A DNA stretch of 64,000 nucleotides from Streptococcus cristatus (GCF_008369405.1 NZ_VSJJ01000001.1:473597-537596); one strand, 5' to 3'. Shown: positions 6,878-14,852, counted from the stretch's first letter. The notes: generated by a model from the letters alone, not told the origin. Made by a program: numbers and translations.

Positions 6878-6892
6878 TTATTTAAGAGTAAC
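6878..6892. other. attachment (att) core in the 3' end of rplL
   Basis: The 15-bp sequence TTATTTAAGAGTAAC contains the rplL stop codon and its last codons. It matches, from memory, the direct repeat reported to flank ICEs inserted at rplL in streptococci. Because the core keeps the rplL reading frame, integration leaves L7/L12 intact. No second copy occurs in the window. Confidence 0.6.
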
Positions 6893-7246
6893 TGAAGCTC
6901 CAGCTTCTTCCAATTTAGCTTTGATTTCTTCAGCTTCTGCAGTTGGAACGCCTTCTTTGATGACACCTGGTGCACCATCAACAAGTTCTTTAGCTTCTTT
7001 AAGGCCAAGACCAGTGATTTCACGTACAACTTTGATAACGCCAACTTTTTTGTCACCAGCAGCTGTCAATTCAACGTCAAATGAATCTTTAGCAGCACCA
7101 GCGTCAGCAGCACCAGCTGCAGCAACAGCTACAGGAGCAGCTGCAGTTACACCAAATTCTTCTTCGATAGCTTTTACAAGGTCGTTCAATTCAAGGATTG
7201 AAGCTTCTTTAATTTCAGCAATAATGTTTTCAATGTTCAATGCCAT
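6878..7246 (-). CDS. rplL: 50S ribosomal protein L7/L12
   Basis: A 122-aa protein of the flexible ribosomal stalk. The start [12 protein letters not shown] at 7246 has a TTGGAGG ribosome binding site. An N-terminal dimerisation domain is followed by an Ala/Gly-rich hinge ([18 protein letters not shown]) and the C-terminal factor-binding domain ending in GASVTLK. It lies 73 bp after rplJ in one transcript. Its 3' end holds the ICE attachment core. Confidence 0.98.
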   Translation of the reverse strand: MALNIENIIAEIKEASILELNDLVKAIEEEFGVTAAAPVAVAAAGAADAGAAKDSFDVELTAAGDKKVGVIKVVREITGLGLKEAKELVDGAPGVIKEGVPTAEAEEIKAKLEEAGASVTLK

Positions 7247-7298
7247 TGTTATTTCCTCCAAATAAGTTTTTATTTTTATAATAATAATTTGTAGCTAG

Positions 7299-7313
7299 GC
7301 TACGCTGCGTAGC
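7299..7313. promoter_or_regulatory. small palindrome between rplJ and rplL
   Basis: GCTACGCTGCGTAGC is a 7-bp inverted repeat around one central base, in the 73-bp rplJ-rplL spacer just after the rplJ stop. It is too tightly closed to be a normal hairpin in one strand and lacks an adjacent U-tract, so it is not a terminator. A role in mRNA processing or in setting the L10 to L12 ratio is only a guess. Confidence 0.25.
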
Positions 7314-7319
7314 TTAAGA

Positions 7320-7820
7320 TTAAGCTGCGTCTTCTTTGTTGTCTGCAACTGCTTTGACAGCAAGTGCAACGTTGCGAACTGGCGCTTGAAGTACAGAAAG
7401 GAGCATAGAAAGAAGTCCTTCGCGGTTTGGAAGAGTTGCAAGTGCAAGAATCTCTTCTTTTGATGCGACAGCGCCTTCGATAGCACCACCTTTGATTTCA
7501 AGTGCTTCTGCATTCTTAGCAAAATCGTTCAAGATTTTCGCTGGTGCGATAACATCTTCATTAGAAAATGCTACTGCAGATGGTCCAACAAATACTGATG
7601 CAAGATCTTCAAGGCCAGCTTTTTCAGCTGCACGACGTAAGATTGAGTTTTTAATTACTTTGTACTCAACTTCGCTTCCACGAAGCTCACGACGAAGAAC
7701 AGTATCTTGCTCAACCGTCAAACCACGAGCGTCCACAACAACGATTGATGCAGCAGCTTTCATTTTCTCAGCTACTACGTCAACTAGTTCTGCTTTTTTA
7801 GCAATAATTGCTTCACTCAT
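7320..7820 (-). CDS. rplJ: 50S ribosomal protein L10
   Basis: A 166-aa protein that binds 23S rRNA at the stalk base and anchors L7/L12 dimers. The sequence [20 protein letters not shown]...[11 protein letters not shown] is typical, and the C-terminal helix that carries L12 is present. The ribosome binding site is ACGGAGGTG. It is transcribed with rplL and preceded by an L10 leader through which L10-L12 complex feeds back on expression. Confidence 0.98.
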   Translation of the reverse strand: MSEAIIAKKAELVDVVAEKMKAAASIVVVDARGLTVEQDTVLRRELRGSEVEYKVIKNSILRRAAEKAGLEDLASVFVGPSAVAFSNEDVIAPAKILNDFAKNAEALEIKGGAIEGAVASKEEILALATLPNREGLLSMLLSVLQAPVRNVALAVKAVADNKEDAA

Positions 7821-7831
7821 TTAGTGTTTCA

Positions 7832-7990
7832 CCTCCGTAATTATTTTGCTTGGGGGAATTTTTCTAAAAGAAAAACGCGCCCAAACCTAGACACGAAAGT
7901 ACAATACGCTTCTTTTACATGATACGTTTTGTCCTCGGTAGGATTTTTATGAGTCGAGCTCCCCTACTGTCTTAGGCAGTTTTTTCAAAC
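7832..7990 (-). ncRNA. L10 leader RNA (ribosomal protein autoregulatory leader)
   Basis: About 160 nt of structured, gene-free leader precede rplJ. It starts with the hairpin ACTGCCTAAGACAGT followed by GGGGAGCTCGACTC and runs through GTTTGGGCGCG to a run of C just before the rplJ ribosome binding site. Position, length and the opening hairpin fit the Rfam L10_leader of Firmicutes, to which L10(L12)4 binds to attenuate its own operon. Confidence 0.75.
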
Positions 7991-7998
7991 CATTTATA

Positions 7999-8027
7999 AT
8001 TATAGCAAAAGAAAAAAAAGATTGCAA
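7999..8027 (-). promoter_or_regulatory. rplJ-rplL promoter
   Basis: On the minus strand TTGCAA (8022-8027) is followed after 17 nt by TATAAT (7999-8004), a near-ideal sigma-A promoter ahead of the L10 leader. The -35 hexamer lies inside the 3' arm of the terminator of the preceding gene. Confidence 0.8.
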
Positions 8028-8045
8028 GCTTTTTGTGCAATCTTT
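8018..8045 (-). terminator. terminator of the DUF2628 gene
   Basis: AAAGATTGCA pairs with TGCAATCTTT (10 bp) around an 8-nt loop. On the minus strand eight T follow. It ends the transcript of the small membrane gene and doubles as the -35 region of the rplJ promoter. Confidence 0.75.
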
Positions 8046-8053
8046 TTAATTTT

Positions 8054-8395
8054 TTATGCATTTTTAGGAAAAGTCTTGTCAAGCAAGGCTTTACTAGCAT
8101 CGTCAGCAGGCACCCAGCCATCTGTGAAAACTCGGTCTTTTATCCAAAGACGATTATAGAAAAAGGCCCAAAACAAGTTGTAGGCAGTTCCTACAGGTCT
8201 CAAGAAATCATCTGGGATAAGAAGCGTTGCAATCACAGCAAATACAAATAGTGAGCCAAGCATGATCCCAAAGTATTTCCAGTCTTTACGAAAAAGAGGA
8301 ACGAAAAAGTTAAATAGCAAGGTTGTAATAGAGCACATAGGTGACAAAGTCTTAACATTGCTGCCATCTGGTGCTTGAATAGTAAGCTTATTCAT
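8054..8395 (-). CDS. DUF2628-type small membrane protein
   Basis: The start at 8395 (MNKLTIQAPDGS) has a TAAGGAGATC ribosome binding site, giving 113 aa. The pattern is a short polar N-terminus, then the segment PLFRKDWKYFGIMLG, a hydrophobic span (LFVFAVIATLLI) and a region with YNLFWAFFYNRLW, as in DUF2628/HrgC-like proteins that carry two or three membrane spans around an RKDWKY motif. Monocistronic, with its own terminator. Function unknown. Confidence 0.7.
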   Translation of the reverse strand: MNKLTIQAPDGSNVKTLSPMCSITTLLFNFFVPLFRKDWKYFGIMLGSLFVFAVIATLLIPDDFLRPVGTAYNLFWAFFYNRLWIKDRVFTDGWVPADDASKALLDKTFPKNA

Positions 8396-8499
8396 CAAGA
8401 TCTCCTTAAATATAAAAATATTAGTAAAGTTTAACAAAATTTTATATGTTTGTCAATTTAGGCAAATCTAGACGGGAATCAGAGCGTCACCTCTTCAAA

Positions 8500-8525
8500 A
8501 AAATGTAGCCCCAAGGCTACATTTT
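8500..8525 (-). terminator. terminator of the formate/nitrite transporter gene
   Basis: AAAATGTAGCC and GGCTACATTTT form a perfect 11-bp stem with a 4-nt loop. The stem includes the last bases of the gene's stop region, and a run of T follows on the minus strand. Confidence 0.8.
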
Positions 8526-9321
8526 AATCTACATAATGTTCTTCTTTTTTATTGAACCAAGCATATGGCAGACCGATTAGAAGACCACCGCCAATCAAGT
8601 TTCCTACGAAGGTTACAGCCCAGTGACGCAGGATATTTCCAATACCAAAATTTGCCACCTGTGATGCAGCTGAGCTAAATTTGACGATAGCAAAAGAAGC
8701 AAAGTTAGCTGCCAAGTGTTCGTTGGTTAAGAAAACAAACATATAAATAGCTGAAATAACCAAGAAAAGCTTAGCTGTACTATCTTTCACCAAGATAAAG
8801 GAAAGAATCGCAATATTAACAAATACATTGGCGAGTATTCCCTCAAGTAAAATAAGTTCATTTGAACGGGCAAGCTTCATCTGCACAACACCAGCAATGA
8901 AACTTTCCTTGCTAAGTCCCGCATAAGCCGCCGAATTAGCAAAGAGCCACCCAGCAATCAGAGCCCCAATCAAGTTAAAGAAAGTACAATAGAACAAAAT
9001 AATCAATGCTTTTTTCCAGTCAATCTTCTTCAAGAAAGTGCCAGCTGTCAAAAACATCATGTTGGAAGTCACCAGCTCAGCATTCAGAAAGACGATGTAG
9101 GCCAATCCCCAAGCAAAGATAAAAGGGAAGAGAAAACGACCCGTTCCTGGAACAATCTTATTTGTCAGGTCTGCCGCAATAGCTCCTGCTCCTGTACTGA
9201 AAGTCAGAAATGCTCCCGCAAAGATAGAGCGAACAGCATACTTCCCCTTGCTTGTGTCAAACAAGCCTTCTTTCTTGCGACAAGCTGCTTCTATTTTTGG
9301 AATAAATGTCGATTCGACCAT
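8524..9321 (-). CDS. formate/nitrite transporter family channel
   Basis: A 265-aa protein with six hydrophobic segments, of the pentameric FNT family (FocA/NirC). Recognisable features are AELVTSNMMFLTAGTFLKK after the second helix and the central, NEHLAANF segment holding the conserved histidine, followed by GGGLLIGLPYAW. In a fermentative Streptococcus it most likely moves formate made by pyruvate formate-lyase. Start at 9321 with a GAGGAG ribosome binding site. Monocistronic. A promoter overlapping a cre-like box precedes it, implying carbon catabolite control. Confidence 0.9.
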   Translation of the reverse strand: MVESTFIPKIEAACRKKEGLFDTSKGKYAVRSIFAGAFLTFSTGAGAIAADLTNKIVPGTGRFLFPFIFAWGLAYIVFLNAELVTSNMMFLTAGTFLKKIDWKKALIILFYCTFFNLIGALIAGWLFANSAAYAGLSKESFIAGVVQMKLARSNELILLEGILANVFVNIAILSFILVKDSTAKLFLVISAIYMFVFLTNEHLAANFASFAIVKFSSAASQVANFGIGNILRHWAVTFVGNLIGGGLLIGLPYAWFNKKEEHYVD

Positions 9322-9351
9322 AATAATTCTCCTCTAAGTTAAACTATGTAC

Positions 9352-9389
9352 AGTATATCACAAACTTTTATTTTTCGAAAGCGTTTTCT
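9352..9389 (-). promoter_or_regulatory. promoter with overlapping cre-like site for the FNT gene
   Basis: On the minus strand TTTCGA (9375-9380) and TATACT (9352-9357) are 17 nt apart. The box CGAAAGCGTTTTCT (9376-9389, plus strand) fits a CcpA site and overlaps the -35, so glucose repression is expected. Confidence 0.55.
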
Positions 9390-9428
9390 GTAAGTTTTTT
9401 TCTAAATTTGAACTTGTAATGCTATATT

Positions 9429-10376
9429 TCAAGTTCTTAATTCGCCTGCTAGCCGCCTTATATCTTCTGGCCGAGTTCGACAGCAACCGCCAAAAAGCTG
9501 AACGCCCTGCTTCTTCCAAAGCTGACTGTAATCAGTTAAACAGAGCTGCTGCTCAGGATTGTCCTGCCAAGTATTCGTCGCCCCATTATAGACCTCTCCA
9601 GAATTTGGATAGGCTAGTAAGGGCTTATCGCACACCTGTTTCAACTTTTCTAATAAAGGAGCAATCAAATGTGGAGCTGTGCAGTTAAAACCGACAGCCA
9701 ATACTTGTGGACTCGACTGAACCAAGCGCCCAACTTCTTCTATCAATGTTCCGTCCGAAATCGCCGATGCCGTCTGAGCTGTAAAAGATAAATAGGCCTC
9801 CGCCTGCGGAAATTCTTCTGCTAACAAGTGAACAAGCGCCTCTGTTTCTGCTCCATTTGGAATCGTTTCAATTGCCAATAAATCACAGCCCGCGTTCAGT
9901 AAGGCTTGAATGCGCGGACGATGAAAGTCTTTAAATTCCTCCTCACTCAAATGGTAAGCTCCTGTGTACTCCGAACCATCAGCCAGATATGCAGCATAAG
10001 GCCCGACCGACCCAGCTATCAAAGGATAAGAGCGCTGCTCCTGCTCATCTAGCGATAAACTCTTCCAGATATTTTTAACAGCTACCTGTGCCAAAAAGAC
10101 CGTTTCTTTGAGAAGTTCATAGGCCTTTTCCGGACTCAGCCCAGCCTCGACAAAAGCTGGAATGCTAGCCTGATAACTGGAAGTGGTGATAATGTCACTG
10201 CCAGCCTGAACGTAAGCTTCATGTAAGTCTTGAAGAATCTGGGGATTTTCAAGCAGATACTTGGCTGACCAAAGCTGACCAGAAACATCATAACCTTGTC
10301 TCTCCAGCTCTGTTCCCAAAGCACCATCTAGAATTATTACTTCTTGCTTTTCAAGTAAATCTTTAAACGCTCCCAT
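9429..10376 (-). CDS. mmuM: homocysteine S-methyltransferase
   Basis: A 315-aa zinc-dependent enzyme transferring a methyl group from S-methylmethionine (or AdoMet) to homocysteine to give methionine. Typical motifs are ILDGALGTELERQG near the start, VGFNCTAP (first zinc Cys, about residue 230) and GGCCRTRPEDI at the end (the paired zinc Cys). No mmuP permease is next to it. The ribosome binding site is GGGAGGAAGA. An inverted pair CTATTG/CAATAG lies about 60-100 bp upstream, but no known methionine riboswitch is seen. Confidence 0.9.
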   Translation of the reverse strand: MGAFKDLLEKQEVIILDGALGTELERQGYDVSGQLWSAKYLLENPQILQDLHEAYVQAGSDIITTSSYQASIPAFVEAGLSPEKAYELLKETVFLAQVAVKNIWKSLSLDEQEQRSYPLIAGSVGPYAAYLADGSEYTGAYHLSEEEFKDFHRPRIQALLNAGCDLLAIETIPNGAETEALVHLLAEEFPQAEAYLSFTAQTASAISDGTLIEEVGRLVQSSPQVLAVGFNCTAPHLIAPLLEKLKQVCDKPLLAYPNSGEVYNGATNTWQDNPEQQLCLTDYSQLWKKQGVQLFGGCCRTRPEDIRRLAGELRT

Positions 10377-10487
10377 TCTTCCTCCCTAAGCTTTCCTAAA
10401 ACCCTCAATACTTAACAAATTCTAGTAAAGAGAGAACCTATTGCTTATCTGAAATTAGCTTTTACTTCAATAGTAAAACGCAAAAAA

Positions 10488-10663
10488 GAGAGTGGGACAG
10501 AAATCGGTAATTCGTTAGAATTCGATTTCGTCGTCCCACCTCCGCACAGTTGAGTAGGGCTATAAAAGCTGATGAAATCAGCGTAGTAGAGCCCACTCAA
10601 CCACTGCGTCTTGCTCGAGAATCCAAAGACAATTGAGAGGCTAGGACTTTTTGTCCCAGCCTC
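10488..10663. repeat. three-copy structured intergenic element, copy 1
   Basis: A 176-bp element nearly identical to those at 26773 and 33974. It contains three hairpin blocks: GTGGGAC-A-GAAATCG with CGATTTC-GTC-GTCCCAC around an AATTC/GAATT core; TTGAGTAGGGCT with AGAGCCCACTCAA enclosing GCTGAT-GAA-ATCAGC; and a terminal terminator-like stem GAGGCTAGGAC/GTCCCAGCCTC. It lies 10 bp past the stop of the glucosaminidase gene and should terminate that leftward transcript. Confidence 0.85.
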
Positions 10664-10673
10664 TTTTCTTTAT

Positions 10674-11372
10674 CTAGTTATTTGACGCCCAAGCGTTATC
10701 TACATCCAAGACATCCTGAGTCGTGTATTGTCCACGGTAAGGATTGTAAACCATATTAGACGCTCCTGTCTGATAGCTAGGTGAGTCAAACTGAGTCAGA
10801 TTATAAGCTTCAATCAGATAGTTCAATTTCGCGTAGTAGTTACTATCCGTCGCATACACACCAGTCAAGGCAGCTGTCGCGTCTTGATAAGTCGGGGCAT
10901 TGCTCTTCCAAGCCCCCGCAAAATGACCTTGTCTCAAGACATAAACATAGTCCTGAAGTGATTCAGCGTAACTTGAGTAAGAGCGGAATTGATCATTGAT
11001 CGCATAAGTATTACCCTGACCATCTTCTTCCAAGGTCTCCATTGTCGCTGACTGACCAGCATAAGCTCCTTTAATACCGAACAGATTATAGTGAGGATAG
11101 CCTGACAGACCAGACTGACCAGAACCACTCTCTAAAATAGCTTGTGCAATCATCACAGAAGCATACAGATCATTATCCTGAGCCAACTGGCGAGCTGGCT
11201 CACTGATTTGTGAAATGAAATATTCTGTTTGGTTCAATGGTTGCTGAACAGCATCATTTGCACTTGCTGGCTTGACTTGATTTGACAAAGCGAGACCAAC
11301 GACAACAGTTGAGGCCATCACTGCCAAACCTGTCAAAAGTTTTTTTCTTTCTTTTGAAATTCTCTTTTTCAC
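10674..11372 (-). CDS. secreted N-acetylglucosaminidase-domain protein
   Basis: A GTG start at 11372 is chosen because an AGGAGAAGG ribosome binding site precedes it and it yields a clean signal peptide (VKKRISKERKKLLTG then a hydrophobic stretch to about residue 35). Length 232 aa. The mature part is a glucosaminidase (GH73) domain with the catalytic-Glu motif MIAQAILESGSGQSG, followed by YNLFGIKG and the FRSYSSYAESLQDYV block. It probably cleaves peptidoglycan during daughter-cell separation. No cell-wall-binding repeats are present, so it may act as a free autolysin. It ends at structured repeat copy 1. Confidence 0.88.
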   Translation of the reverse strand: MKKRISKERKKLLTGLAVMASTVVVGLALSNQVKPASANDAVQQPLNQTEYFISQISEPARQLAQDNDLYASVMIAQAILESGSGQSGLSGYPHYNLFGIKGAYAGQSATMETLEEDGQGNTYAINDQFRSYSSYAESLQDYVYVLRQGHFAGAWKSNAPTYQDATAALTGVYATDSNYYAKLNYLIEAYNLTQFDSPSYQTGASNMVYNPYRGQYTTQDVLDVDNAWASNN

Positions 11373-11569
11373 AGTCCTTCTCCTGAGTAAGATATTTATT
11401 CTACTATTGTAACATACTAAGAGCAAAATAACATTAGCAATAAATTACAAGTATATGACATTTTTTAGGTTTTAACAAATATAAGTCTCACAAGCCACGA
11501 TTGTTACAAGTAAAATTTCCTCGTTTGGCGTTATCACTAAGTTATATAGCTCTAGCTAAAGATGAAAAT

Positions 11570-11600
11570 AACCTGACTCCAATCCATACGGAATCAGGTT
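11570..11600 (-). terminator. terminator of the folA-clpX-engB transcript
   Basis: AACCTGA pairs with TCAGGTT, extended by TCC/GGA inside, and ATTTTC follows on the minus strand. It lies about 55 bp after the engB stop. Confidence 0.6.
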
Positions 11601-11654
11601 AGGATATTTAAACTCTGAGAGTTCAACTATCTCATTTCCCTTATCATCTGCTAT

Positions 11655-12242
11655 CTAAATTTTGCCCAAAATCGCATCCCAAGCTTGATCAAGACCAGTT
11701 TTATCAACTGAAGAAAAGATAATAAAATCGTCAGTCTGGTCAAAATCCAACTTTTTCTTGATGGCACTTTCGTGTTTGTTCCATTTACCACGTGGAATTT
11801 TATCCGCCTTGGTAGCCACGATGATGACAGGAATTTCATAGTATTTGAGAAACTCGTACATCTGTACATCATCCGCACTAGGGTCATGACGCAGGTCTAC
11901 CAGACTTACGACCGCTCGCAGATTGTCCCGAGTGGTCAGGTATTCCTCAATCATTTTGCCCCATTTAGCGCGCTCCGTTTTCGAAACCTTGGCATAGCCG
12001 TAGCCAGGAACATCCACAAAACGGAGCTTGTCATCGATATTGAAAAAGTTCAACAACTGCGTTTTACCAGGCTTACCTGAAGTCCGTGCTAGATTTTTAC
12101 GATTGAGCAGAGTATTGATAAAACTAGATTTACCGACATTGGAGCGACCAGCCAAGGCGATTTCCGGGATATCATCCTGAGGGTAATGCGATTTATTGGC
12201 TGCACTTAGTAAAATCTCAGCATTATGTGTATTGATTTCCAT
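11655..12242 (-). CDS. engB: ribosome biogenesis GTP-binding protein EngB/YsxC
   Basis: A 195-aa TRAFAC GTPase needed for 50S subunit assembly. G-motifs are visible: G1 [10 protein letters not shown] (about 31-40), G3 [10 protein letters not shown], and G4 TKADKI. The C-terminal [13 protein letters not shown] holds G5. The start MEINTHNA at 12242 has a GGGGAAGC ribosome binding site that overlaps the clpX stop region, so it is expressed from the clpX operon. Confidence 0.97.
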   Translation of the reverse strand: MEINTHNAEILLSAANKSHYPQDDIPEIALAGRSNVGKSSFINTLLNRKNLARTSGKPGKTQLLNFFNIDDKLRFVDVPGYGYAKVSKTERAKWGKMIEEYLTTRDNLRAVVSLVDLRHDPSADDVQMYEFLKYYEIPVIIVATKADKIPRGKWNKHESAIKKKLDFDQTDDFIIFSSVDKTGLDQAWDAILGKI

Positions 12243-12251
12243 AAGCTTCCC

Positions 12252-13481
12252 CTAGGCAGTTTCTAAGATTGGCTTGTCTGTGCCGTCCACTGCTTCCTTC
12301 GTGATACGAACCAGTTTGACATTTTCCTGGCTCGGCACTTCAAACATAACATCCATCATAGTTTCTTCAATAATTGAACGAAGTCCACGCGCACCTGTCT
12401 TGCGTTCGATGGCTTTTCTAGCAATGGCTTGCAGGGCTTCCTCGTCAAATTCAAGTTCAACATCATCATAAGAAAGCAAGGTTTGGTATTGCTTCACTAG
12501 CGCATTTCTAGGTTCATTCAAAATTCGAACCAAATCATCCACAGTCAGTTGCTCTAGGGCTGCAAAAACTGGCAAACGACCAATCAACTCAGGAATAATC
12601 CCAAATTTTTGAATATCGTCAGCGACAATGGCCTGCATATAAGACGCACCTTCGTCAATTGCCTTATTATTTTGACCGAAACCGATAATCTTCTCACCAA
12701 GACGTTGCTTAACAATTTCTTCGATACCATCAAAAGCACCACCAACGATAAAGAGAATGTTCTTGGTATCAACCTGAATCATTTCTTGTTGTGGATGCTT
12801 ACGACCACCCTGAGGAGGCACACTAGCAACTGTTCCTTCGATAATCTTCAGCAAGGCTTGCTGAACACCCTCACCTGAAACATCCCGAGTGATAGAAACA
12901 TTTTCACTTTTCTTAGCAATCTTATCGATTTCATCCACATAGATGATGCCACGTTCTGCTCGCTCGATATTAAAGTCAGCTGCCTGTAAGAGCTTGAGCA
13001 GGATATTTTCCACATCTTCACCGACATAGCCAGCCTCAGTCAAAGCTGTCGCATCCGCGATAGCAAAGGGAACATTGAGACTGCGCGCCAAGGTCTGTGC
13101 TAGGAAAGTTTTCCCAGATCCAGTTGGACCAATCATGAGGATGTTGGATTTTTGCAGCTCCACATCATCCTCTTCGCGACTGTCATGAAAATTGATCCGC
13201 TTATAGTGATTGTAAACGGCAACAGCCAAAGCTCGCTTAGCCCGATCCTGACCGATCACATAGTGGTTCAAGATATTGAGCAATTCTTGCGGTTTTGGTA
13301 CTTCAGAAAGATCAGCTAGGACTTCCTCAGCTAATTCTTCTCGGATAATCTCCTGCGCCAACTCGACACATTCATTACAGATAAAGGCATTGTTGCCCGC
13401 AATAATTTTTTGGACTTCGTCCTGATTCTTTCCACAGAAAGAACAATATACCATCATCTCATTATTACGATTTGTAGGCAT
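12252..13481 (-). CDS. clpX: ATP-dependent Clp protease ATP-binding subunit ClpX
   Basis: A 409-aa AAA+ unfoldase that feeds substrates to ClpP. An N-terminal zinc-binding domain ([11 protein letters not shown]...CNECVELA, residues 13-41) recruits substrates. Walker A GPTGSGKT and Walker [10 protein letters not shown] follow, with the IGF-type ClpP-contact loop region (KIIGFGQ) and the sensor-2 segment [11 protein letters not shown]. Ribosome binding site GGGAG. It lies between the 56-aa membrane gene and engB. Confidence 0.98.
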   Translation of the reverse strand: MPTNRNNEMMVYCSFCGKNQDEVQKIIAGNNAFICNECVELAQEIIREELAEEVLADLSEVPKPQELLNILNHYVIGQDRAKRALAVAVYNHYKRINFHDSREEDDVELQKSNILMIGPTGSGKTFLAQTLARSLNVPFAIADATALTEAGYVGEDVENILLKLLQAADFNIERAERGIIYVDEIDKIAKKSENVSITRDVSGEGVQQALLKIIEGTVASVPPQGGRKHPQQEMIQVDTKNILFIVGGAFDGIEEIVKQRLGEKIIGFGQNNKAIDEGASYMQAIVADDIQKFGIIPELIGRLPVFAALEQLTVDDLVRILNEPRNALVKQYQTLLSYDDVELEFDEEALQAIARKAIERKTGARGLRSIIEETMMDVMFEVPSQENVKLVRITKEAVDGTDKPILETA

Positions 13482-13527
13482 TGTTTACTCCCATTCTAAA
13501 TTTCTAATTCAATTTTTTATTTACATT

Positions 13528-13698
13528 TTAAAAGAGTGTCATATAAAAAGCATGGATGGAATTAACAAGATTCGTAAAAGCATTTAACAAAAATAAAATA
13601 GCCAATCCAAAACGTTTTTTACGAAAAGTTTGAAAAGAACAAATCAGACAAATTGCACATAAAAAGGCCGTAAAAAAACCAAAAACACTTCTTTCCAT
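13528..13698 (-). CDS. 56-aa membrane protein between folA and clpX
   Basis: A short ORF starts at 13698, two bases after the folA stop (TAG-GA-ATG), with the ribosome binding site (AGAAAGGG) inside the folA end. It encodes two hydrophobic stretches (VFGFFTAFLCAICLICSF and GLAILFLLNAFTNL) separated by FRKKRF. From memory, S. pneumoniae has a small unnamed gene in the same place between dhfr and clpX, which supports it as a conserved real gene. Function unknown. Confidence 0.75.
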   Translation of the reverse strand: MERSVFGFFTAFLCAICLICSFQTFRKKRFGLAILFLLNAFTNLVNSIHAFYMTLF

Positions 13699-13700
13699 TC

Positions 13701-14213
13701 CTATGAACCCTTTCTTTTGAGGATTTTTACGGTGAAATCATACTCATTTTTTGCATCTTTTGGTCGAAAACGACTGCTTACTTCATCAAACTGTGTCAAA
13801 TCAAAGTCTGCTGGGAAATAAGTATCGCCTTCTAAGCTAGCATGGATTTCTGTCTTAATCACCTCATCCAATTCATGCTCGAATAAAGAATAGATTTGAC
13901 CGCCACCGATAATATAGAGATTCTTCTCTTGCTCTTGGTACCATTTCAACACCGCTGGGAGATCATGGAACACCAAAACACGCTCATCTTCAATCTGATA
14001 ATCCCTATCACGTGTCAAGATCAGAGTTTTTCTATTTGGCAGCACGCGCCGATGCATGCCATCAAAAGTCACCCGCCCCATTAGAATTGCATGTCCAGTC
14101 GTGATTTCCTTGAAATGTTTCAACTCTGCTGGTAAATGCCATGGCAAGCTTTGGTCTTTGCCAATCAGACCATTTTGATCTTGTGCCCAAATCGCCGCAA
14201 TCTTTTTCATCAT
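13701..14213 (-). CDS. folA: dihydrofolate reductase
   Basis: A 170-aa enzyme reducing dihydrofolate to tetrahydrofolate with NADPH. The sequence [48 protein letters not shown] carries the LPWHLP loop and substrate-binding Glu. [12 protein letters not shown] is the cofactor-binding turn, and GDTYFP lies near the end. The ATG at 14213 (or 14210) is preferred for spacing to GGAG; the longer frame start at 14228 is too close. First gene of the folA-small ORF-clpX-engB group; a target of trimethoprim. Confidence 0.95.
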   Translation of the reverse strand: MMKKIAAIWAQDQNGLIGKDQSLPWHLPAELKHFKEITTGHAILMGRVTFDGMHRRVLPNRKTLILTRDRDYQIEDERVLVFHDLPAVLKWYQEQEKNLYIIGGGQIYSLFEHELDEVIKTEIHASLEGDTYFPADFDLTQFDEVSSRFRPKDAKNEYDFTVKILKRKGS

Positions 14214-14320
14214 TTCTCCATCCTTCACATTGATATTTCTATTCTATCAAAATTTATTAAAAAAGACTTGTTTGGACTATCACTTCTATCTATTTATTTT
14301 TGTCAGCCAATTCAGATAAA

Positions 14321-14346
14321 AAATCGATAACCTAAAAGATTATCGA
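14321..14346 (-). terminator. terminator of the secreted-protein gene
   Basis: CGATAACC and GATTATCG form an imperfect 8-bp stem with an A/U-rich loop. On the minus strand ATTTTTTATC follows. Confidence 0.6.
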
Positions 14347-14366
14347 CTATTCGCTTATCAGCCAAA

Positions 14367-14852
14367 TTACTCTTTCTTCATCTTTTTGACAAAGACAAAT
14401 CCTACAACAGCAGCCACAAGGCCAAACAAGGAAACGTTCAAGAGGGTTGAGTCTGCCTTTTTAGGCTCAGCAGAGGTGGCCTCTTTTTTATCCGCTAAGG
14501 GATCAATATCACATCCCTCTCTTTTGACTGACTTGCCTTCAGTTGAAGCGCCAGCATTGCTTTGCTCAGTTCCTTTATTTTTAGGACCCTTCCCATGACA
14601 AAGCAAATCAATCGTATAGGATTTCTTCCCCTGATTTGCCCCATCCGAACCTTGGTCTACAAGTTGTAGAAAATCATCTTCTTCCACTGAGGAATCTGCT
14701 ATTTGCTCAAGTTGGGATTCTGCCTGCTGGACTTCATCTGCACCCACAACAGCCATAGGTGCCACAGAAATCGATAAGCCAAGCAAGAATGAACAAATGC
14801 CCAGACTAAAGAGTTTTCTACGACTTTTATGTGTCAAAATATTTGCTTCCAT
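14367..14852 (-). CDS. secreted or membrane-anchored hypothetical protein with YSIRK-like signal
   Basis: The start at 14852 has a TCGGAGG ribosome binding site; 161 aa. The N-terminus (RRKLFSLGICSFLLGLSISV, cleavage near VVGA-DE) resembles signal peptides of streptococcal surface proteins. The mature part is acidic with an unusual Gly/Lys-rich stretch (CHGKGPKNKG) and two cysteines. It ends with a hydrophobic span (LLNVSLFGLVAAVVGFVFV) and KKMKKE, exactly like a sorting signal, but the segment before it (PKKADSTLLN) has no LPxTG. It may be retained by the membrane span alone. No known family. Confidence 0.7.
   Translation of the reverse strand: MEANILTHKSRRKLFSLGICSFLLGLSISVAPMAVVGADEVQQAESQLEQIADSSVEEDDFLQLVDQGSDGANQGKKSYTIDLLCHGKGPKNKGTEQSNAGASTEGKSVKREGCDIDPLADKKEATSAEPKKADSTLLNVSLFGLVAAVVGFVFVKKMKKE

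Larger units (their letters stand above)
2628..6892. mobile_element. one end of a Tn5252-group ICE (or its remnant) inserted at rplL
   Basis: A leftward run of overlapping genes (small protein, RepA_N, membrane peptide, cytosine methylase, hypothetical, Spx-like, HTH-like, CPBP protease) abuts the rplL stop. From general knowledge, Tn5252-group ICEs insert in the 3' end of rplL and carry repA and a cytosine methylase next to that end. No conjugation genes, integrase or second attachment site are seen before position 1. The element either extends beyond the window or is a truncated relic. The left limit given here is only the last gene of the run. Confidence 0.6.

Noticed and set aside
6864..7265. 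133-aa plus-strand ORF over rplL
   Set aside because: It is an antisense shadow of the Ala-rich rplL gene caused by its codon bias; no start signal of its own.
7492..7824. 110-aa plus-strand ORF over rplJ
   Set aside because: Antisense shadow of rplJ.
10438..10473. CTATTG/CAATAG inverted pair upstream of mmuM as a methionine regulator site
   Set aside because: The 6-bp arms are 24 bp apart and do not fit the known streptococcal methionine-regulator palindrome; chance is likely.
10488..10663. Structured element as an insertion sequence
   Set aside because: It has no ORF, no transposase remnant, and no evident target-site duplication in any of the three copies.
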